The translations under genes were made by a program, and so were the position numbers. Source: Eleftheria terrae (GTDB taxonomy: Bacteria > Pseudomonadota > Gammaproteobacteria > Burkholderiales > Burkholderiaceae_C). From it: a DNA stretch of 64,000 bases. Below are positions 60,773 to 64,000 of this stretch, piece after piece. The notes under the pieces are model-generated. The model searched no databases. It saw nothing but the letters and a program-made list of their open reading frames with translations, and was not told the origin of the DNA. Where the stretch lies: contig NZ_CP106951.1 in the NCBI RefSeq assembly GCF_030419005.1, positions 2,976,001-3,040,000 of the forward strand. The letters run 5' to 3'. Every line of letters starts with the position of its first letter. Within the stretch, counting starts at the first letter, position 1.

Positions 60773-61939
60773 TGTCCTAGTCGAGACTTGATCTGACAGA
60801 CAAGCCGTCAAGCGACGGCCGTATCGGCGTGAGGTGTCTGCTTGATCTGATCCAGCTGTTTATCGTACGCCAGCGTTGCACTCTCGATAAAGGTCTGCAG
60901 CGGCGTCTTACCGTAGCAGTACTTGCCCGAGTGCGTCCGCTCGGCGTTGTAGCTCTGCATCCACTCGTCAACGTCCACCTGCAGTTCGTCCAGCGAGTTG
61001 TACAGCTTGCGCCGGAAGGCGCTGGCGTAGAACTCGTTCTGGATGGTCTGATGGAAGCGCTCGCAGATCCCGTTGGTCTGAGGCCTCTTCGTGCGCGTGC
61101 GCGTGTGCTCGATGTTCTCCAGGTCCAGATACAGCGCGAACTCGTGCGTCTCCCGGTTGCCGCAGTACTCGCTGCCACGGTCGGTCAGGATGCGCAGCAG
61201 CGGCACCCCGTGTTCCTCGAAGAACGGCAGCACCCGGTCGTTGAGCATATCCGCCGCCGTGATCGCATGCTTGCGGTCGTAGAGTTTGACGAACGCGAGC
61301 TTGCTGTACGTGTCGATGAAGGTCTGCTGGTAGATGCGCCCTACGCCTTTGAGATTGCCCACGTAGTAGGTGTCCTGCGAGCCGAGGTAGCCCGGGTGCT
61401 CGGTCTCGATCTCGCCGTGCGCTTCCTTCTCCTGCTTGGCCTTCTCCAGCGCACGGACCTGATCCTCTGTGAGAATCACGCCCTCCTGCGCCACCTTGGC
61501 CGACAGCGCCTTCAGGCGCAGTTGGAAGGTCTGCAAGTCATGGCGCAGCCAGATCGTGCGCACGCCGGCGGGTGATACGCTGATGGCGCGCTTTCTCAAC
61601 TCGTTGGCAACGCGCACCTGGCCGTATGCCGGCTGCTCCAGCGCGAAGTCGATCACCGCTCGCTCGATGATGGGGTCCGCCCGGTTCTTCAGGTTGGGCT
61701 TCTTGCGGGAGATCTCTGCGAGCGCCGTTTCTCCGCCCGTCTCGTACAGTTCCTTGAAGCGGTAGAAGCTGTCTCGGCTGAAACCCAGCACCTTGCATGC
61801 TTCTGATACGCTGCCCAGCGTCTGCGCCAGCTTCAATAGCCCGATCTTGTTGCGAATGATCTTCTGATCTTGTGTCATCTGACTTCCTTGAACGCCCTGT
61901 CGGGCAAGGGTAATGTCAGATCAAGTCGTAGCTATGACA
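60773..61939 (-). mobile_element. IS481-family element nested in the IS3-family element
   Basis: 1167 bp. Ends TGTCCTAGTCGAGACTTGAT (left) and, inverted at the right, TGTCATAGCTACGACTTGAT, both continuing CTGACA. A 7 bp duplication CGTCAAA flanks it (60766-60772 and 61940-61946). It carries one transposase gene. It replaced the true end of orfB. Confidence 0.9.
60808..61878 (-). CDS. IS481-family transposase
   Basis: 356 residues. N-terminal helix-turn-helix (SVSEACKVLGFSRDSFYRFK), a second HTH (AYGQVRVANELRKRAISVSP), then the DDE core: DTYYVGNLKGVG and FIDTYSKLAFVKLYD (first Asp region), LTDRGSEYCGNRE (second Asp), and NGICERFHQTIQNEFY (Glu). Full length. Confidence 0.93.
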   Translation of the reverse strand: MTQDQKIIRNKIGLLKLAQTLGSVSEACKVLGFSRDSFYRFKELYETGGETALAEISRKKPNLKNRADPIIERAVIDFALEQPAYGQVRVANELRKRAISVSPAGVRTIWLRHDLQTFQLRLKALSAKVAQEGVILTEDQVRALEKAKQEKEAHGEIETEHPGYLGSQDTYYVGNLKGVGRIYQQTFIDTYSKLAFVKLYDRKHAITAADMLNDRVLPFFEEHGVPLLRILTDRGSEYCGNRETHEFALYLDLENIEHTRTRTKRPQTNGICERFHQTIQNEFYASAFRRKLYNSLDELQVDVDEWMQSYNAERTHSGKYCYGKTPLQTFIESATLAYDKQLDQIKQTPHADTAVA

Positions 61940-62770
61940 CGTCAAACGTGGCATGAACTGGCGTGGCGGAATGCCGCCCAGCGAGTCATGCGGTCGGTAC
62001 TCGTTGTACTGCGTTATCCACTCCTCGGTGATCGCCTTGACTTGTTCAATCGAGCTGAACAGGTAGGCGTCGAGCACCTCGGTGCGGTAGGTCTTGTTGA
62101 ATCGTTCGATGTACGCGTTCTGGTTCGGCTCGCCGGGCTCGATGTAGTTCAGCGCGATGCCGTTGCGCTGCGCCCATTTCACGAAGTCATGGCTGGTCAT
62201 CTCCGGGCCGTTGTCCATGCGGATTGACTTCGGCGGTCCGTACCACTCGATCAACCGATCCAGCGTCCTGATCAGCAGCGTCGAAGGGATGGACTGCGAC
62301 ACCTCGATGGCCAGCGCTTCGCGGTTGGCCTCGTCGATCACGTTGAGCGTGCGGAACCGCCGTCCGTCGTACAGCACGTCGTGCATGAAGTCCAGCGCCC
62401 AGCCGTCGTTGACAAAGCCGGTGGCCGCCAGCGGGACCGGAACTCGTTTGGGGATGCGTTTTCTCGTGCGCCGCGGGATGTTCAGCCCCAGCTCGCAGTA
62501 CACGCGCCAGACCCGCTTGTGGTTCCATGGCCGGCCATCCAGGCGCAGCCGGTCGAAGCACTTCCAGAACCCCCAGCGGCCGTTCTTCTCCACCACGCCG
62601 TTGAGCGCGTCGATGACCTCGGCATCCTTCTCCTGGGGTAGTACCGGCGTCTTGTAGTACGCCGCCCGCGACAAGCCTGCAACCGTGCAGGCTCGCGCAA
62701 TCGACAAGCGATGCTCGGTCACCATGACCTGCACCACCTGCCGCTTCGCGGACGGCGTCAGAACTTTTTT
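61916..62770 (-). pseudogene. IS3-family transposase orfB, 3' end altered by IS481 insertion
   Basis: Read from the -1 frame at the A-rich slippery site: KKVLTPSAKRQVVQVMVTEH, then the DDE core WALDFMHDVLYDG, SIRMDNGPEMTSHDF and QNAYIERFNKTYRTEVLD, up to RQFMPRLT. The present end (CHSYDLI) comes from the IS481 terminal repeat. Removing that IS restores TTTAANFSIQLSA and a stop at 60726-60724. The catalytic core is intact, so some activity is conceivable. Confidence 0.85.
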
Positions 62771-63024
62771 GACAGCACGTCCTTGATGGCCGCGTTCTCC
62801 AACGCCAGGTCCGCGTACATGCGCTTCAGCCGCGAGTTCTCGGCTTCGAGTTCGCGCATGCGCGTCAGGTCCGATACCGTGGCCCCAGCGTACTTGCTCT
62901 TCCACGCGTAGTACGTCGCCGCGCTGATGCCGTGCTTGCGGCACACCTCGGCCACCAGCATTCCGGCTTCCCCTTCCTTCAAGATCGCCACGATCTGGCT
63001 CTCGCTGAACTTGCTCTTCCTCAT
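62758..63024 (-). CDS. IS3-family transposase orfA
   Basis: 88 residues: helix-turn-helix FSESQIVAILKEGEAGMLVA with VCRKHGISAATYYAWKSKY, then a leucine-zipper helix LEAENSRLKRMYADLALENA. Binds the IS ends. Its last codons carry the frameshift site that links it to orfB. Confidence 0.93.
   Translation of the reverse strand: MRKSKFSESQIVAILKEGEAGMLVAEVCRKHGISAATYYAWKSKYAGATVSDLTRMRELEAENSRLKRMYADLALENAAIKDVLSKKF
62764..62770 (-). promoter_or_regulatory. -1 frameshift site A AAA AAG of the IS3-family element
   Basis: On the minus strand the orfA frame reads TCA AAA AAG TTC TGA. The heptamer AAAAAAG is the classic IS3 slippery sequence; a -1 slip joins orfA to orfB as a transframe transposase. 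Confidence 0.9.
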
Positions 63025-63097
63025 TCGGCCTCTTCCTTCCTATGACGCCGCATTCTCCAAAAATCGGTTGTCTACTCACAGGGGGAGCTTACGCTTG

Positions 63098-63252
63098 CGG
63101 CGCTGGGACAGTTGCAGGCCAACGAGCCGATCGACCAATCCTGCCACTTTTGCCGGGGGCTAATCACCGGCCAACCCCTCGGAAGTCCAACGTCCGCTTG
63201 GAAACTCGCTTGTCCATGCGGCAAGTCGAGCACTACTTTTCGTGGGCTTTGA
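63098..63252 (+). pseudogene. cassette gene 7, 3' part, beyond the IS3-family element
   Basis: Continues the 60442 frame: AALGQLQANEPIDQSCHFCR, then GLITGQPLGSPTSAWK and LACPCGKSSTTFRGL, stop at 63250-63252. The two CxxC-like pairs (CHFC, CPCG) suggest a zinc ribbon. Repeat R7 follows after 37 bases, as expected for a cassette. Confidence 0.85.
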
Positions 63253-63289
63253 GAGCGGATACCGATCCGCGATCAAGGACACCGCTCGA

Positions 63290-63339
63290 TGACCGCTTTC
63301 AGCCTGAAGCGGCGGCCGCAGCGCAGCGAAACCAGACGA
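63290..63339 (+). repeat. palindromic cassette repeat R7
   Basis: GACCGCTTTCAGCCTGAAGC at the left, then GGCCGCAGCGCAGCGAAACC; the right outer arm has diverged. Last copy in the window. Confidence 0.85.
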
Positions 63340-63372
63340 ATCAGGCTCAAGTGACTGGGAGCTCCGACGCCC

Positions 63373-64000
63373 CTATTCCGGCAGGGCCGCGTGACGTCCC
63401 CCGCCGTTGTATCGAATTCTGGCTTTCGATTTGCGATTAGCGATCTGTGCCACGTTGGCACACTCGCGGCACCAATGGCCCCGACGGATTATTGAGAGCG
63501 GCGCGTGCCAAAGGTGGCCTCGGTCGCACACCCAGCTCAGCTTGGTGGCGGCATTGATATAGGTGCTCGACAGACACTCGCCACCTCGGGCGCGAGCCGC
63601 TTCATGCGCCGCTTCGATGCTCAGCCGCTTGCTGTCCTTCGTGCATTCGAGGCACCATGACCCGTTGAGGACGTTGCCGCCTAGAGCTTCCCACCTGTGG
63701 CCGTTTCCGCAGCGGAATCGATAGCGATGGCGTTTGCCAAGGTAGGCATCGCTTTCGCAGCAACCGCCCTTCTCTGCGGCAGCAGCGCGCAATCGCTCAA
63801 GGCCGTCCGACAGAAGGTAGGCGTGCCGCTTGTGCTCATCTGCACAGGCGCCGCACCAAGAGCCGCGCAGCACTTCCGCACCGATCGCGTCCCACTGGTG
63901 ATCCCGCGCGCATTTGAAGCGATAGCGGTGTAGGCCTCCACGGTAAGCGTCGCTCAGGCACTGCCCGCCGAGACCAGCGGCGATCGTTTGCAGGCGCTGC
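63373..64000 (-). CDS. repeated zinc-ribbon protein (5' end beyond window)
   Basis: At least 208 residues, open to the window edge. Four units of about 50 residues repeat the plan GGxCLS/CESxxY, then a Cys with a (R/N)GHxW or DHQW signature, then GSWCxxC: DHQWDAIGAEVLRGSWCGAC, GHRWEALGGNVLNGSWCLEC and GHLWHAPLSIIRRGHWCREC are the clearest. This fits treble-clef zinc-ribbon repeats of the DUF4379 kind, sometimes joined to nuclease domains. A basic Arg/Lys end follows. It is the only leftward gene in this arm outside the IS. Confidence 0.75.
   Translation of the reverse strand, partial: QRLQTIAAGLGGQCLSDAYRGGLHRYRFKCARDHQWDAIGAEVLRGSWCGACADEHKRHAYLLSDGLERLRAAAAEKGGCCESDAYLGKRHRYRFRCGNGHRWEALGGNVLNGSWCLECTKDSKRLSIEAAHEAARARGGECLSSTYINAATKLSWVCDRGHLWHAPLSIIRRGHWCRECANVAQIANRKSKARIRYNGGGRHAALPE

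Larger units (their letters stand above)
60710..63093 (-). mobile_element. IS3-family element, itself interrupted by an IS481-family element
   Basis: Ends CGTAAGCTCCCCTGT (left) and, inverted at the right, CGTAAGCTCCCCCTGT. Flanked by a 4 bp duplication CTTG (60706-60709 and 63094-63097). Without the inner IS it is 1210 bp, normal for this family. Encodes orfA and orfB with a frameshift signal. The inner element disrupts only the last codons of orfB. Confidence 0.9.

Overview
The window is GC-rich chromosomal DNA, about two thirds of it an integrated phage. It looks like a betaproteobacterium of the order Burkholderiales. This is an inference from the high GC, the codon bias, the IS types and the gene families; there is no rRNA or tRNA to confirm it.

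Left arm (1-5.6 kb): a defence-type operon runs rightward. It holds the end of a Z1-domain protein, a PD-(D/E)XK nuclease of the DUF4420 family, an AIPR protein and a Vsr-type mismatch nicking enzyme. A 5-methylcytosine methyltransferase gene converges on it and overlaps vsr by 23 bp. An about 1 kb gap without a convincing gene follows, with a (CCTTG)6 tract. Then come two consecutive Rhs genes, each with its own signal peptide, a Cys-rich C-terminal tip and a small candidate immunity gene (6.6-11.9 kb).

Prophage (about 12.0-55.2 kb): a complete-looking siphophage. Its late operon runs leftward from the small terminase (36 kb) through a large terminase carrying an intein, gpW, portal, protease/scaffold, decoration, capsid, tail tube, a frameshifted tail chaperone, tape measure and tail tip proteins, to DUF2793, holin and endolysin. 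Between 36 and 42 kb lies an accessory block: five tiny rightward genes, each with the same promoter-like upstream element, two DNA methyltransferases and an ATP-grasp gene. A leftward early operon (50.9-42.4 kb) carries replication and recombination genes: Sak4-like ATPase, possible ssDNA-binding protein, Cas4-like exonuclease, P4-type primase/helicase, RuvC-like resolvase and AntA/AntB antirepressor. Upstream of it are about ten phased iterons. A large serine recombinase with its usual small partners closes the element at 52.6-55.2 kb.

Right arm (55.3-64 kb): seven short unrelated genes, all rightward, are separated by eight copies of an about 50 bp palindromic repeat, which looks like an integron cassette array, though no integrase is in view. 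The array has been hit by an IS21-family element, and by an IS3-family element that itself carries an IS481-family element. Target-site duplications for all three can be read, so the original gene order and one interrupted gene can be reconstructed. One cassette gene has an in-frame stop. The window ends inside a leftward gene for a repeated zinc-ribbon protein.
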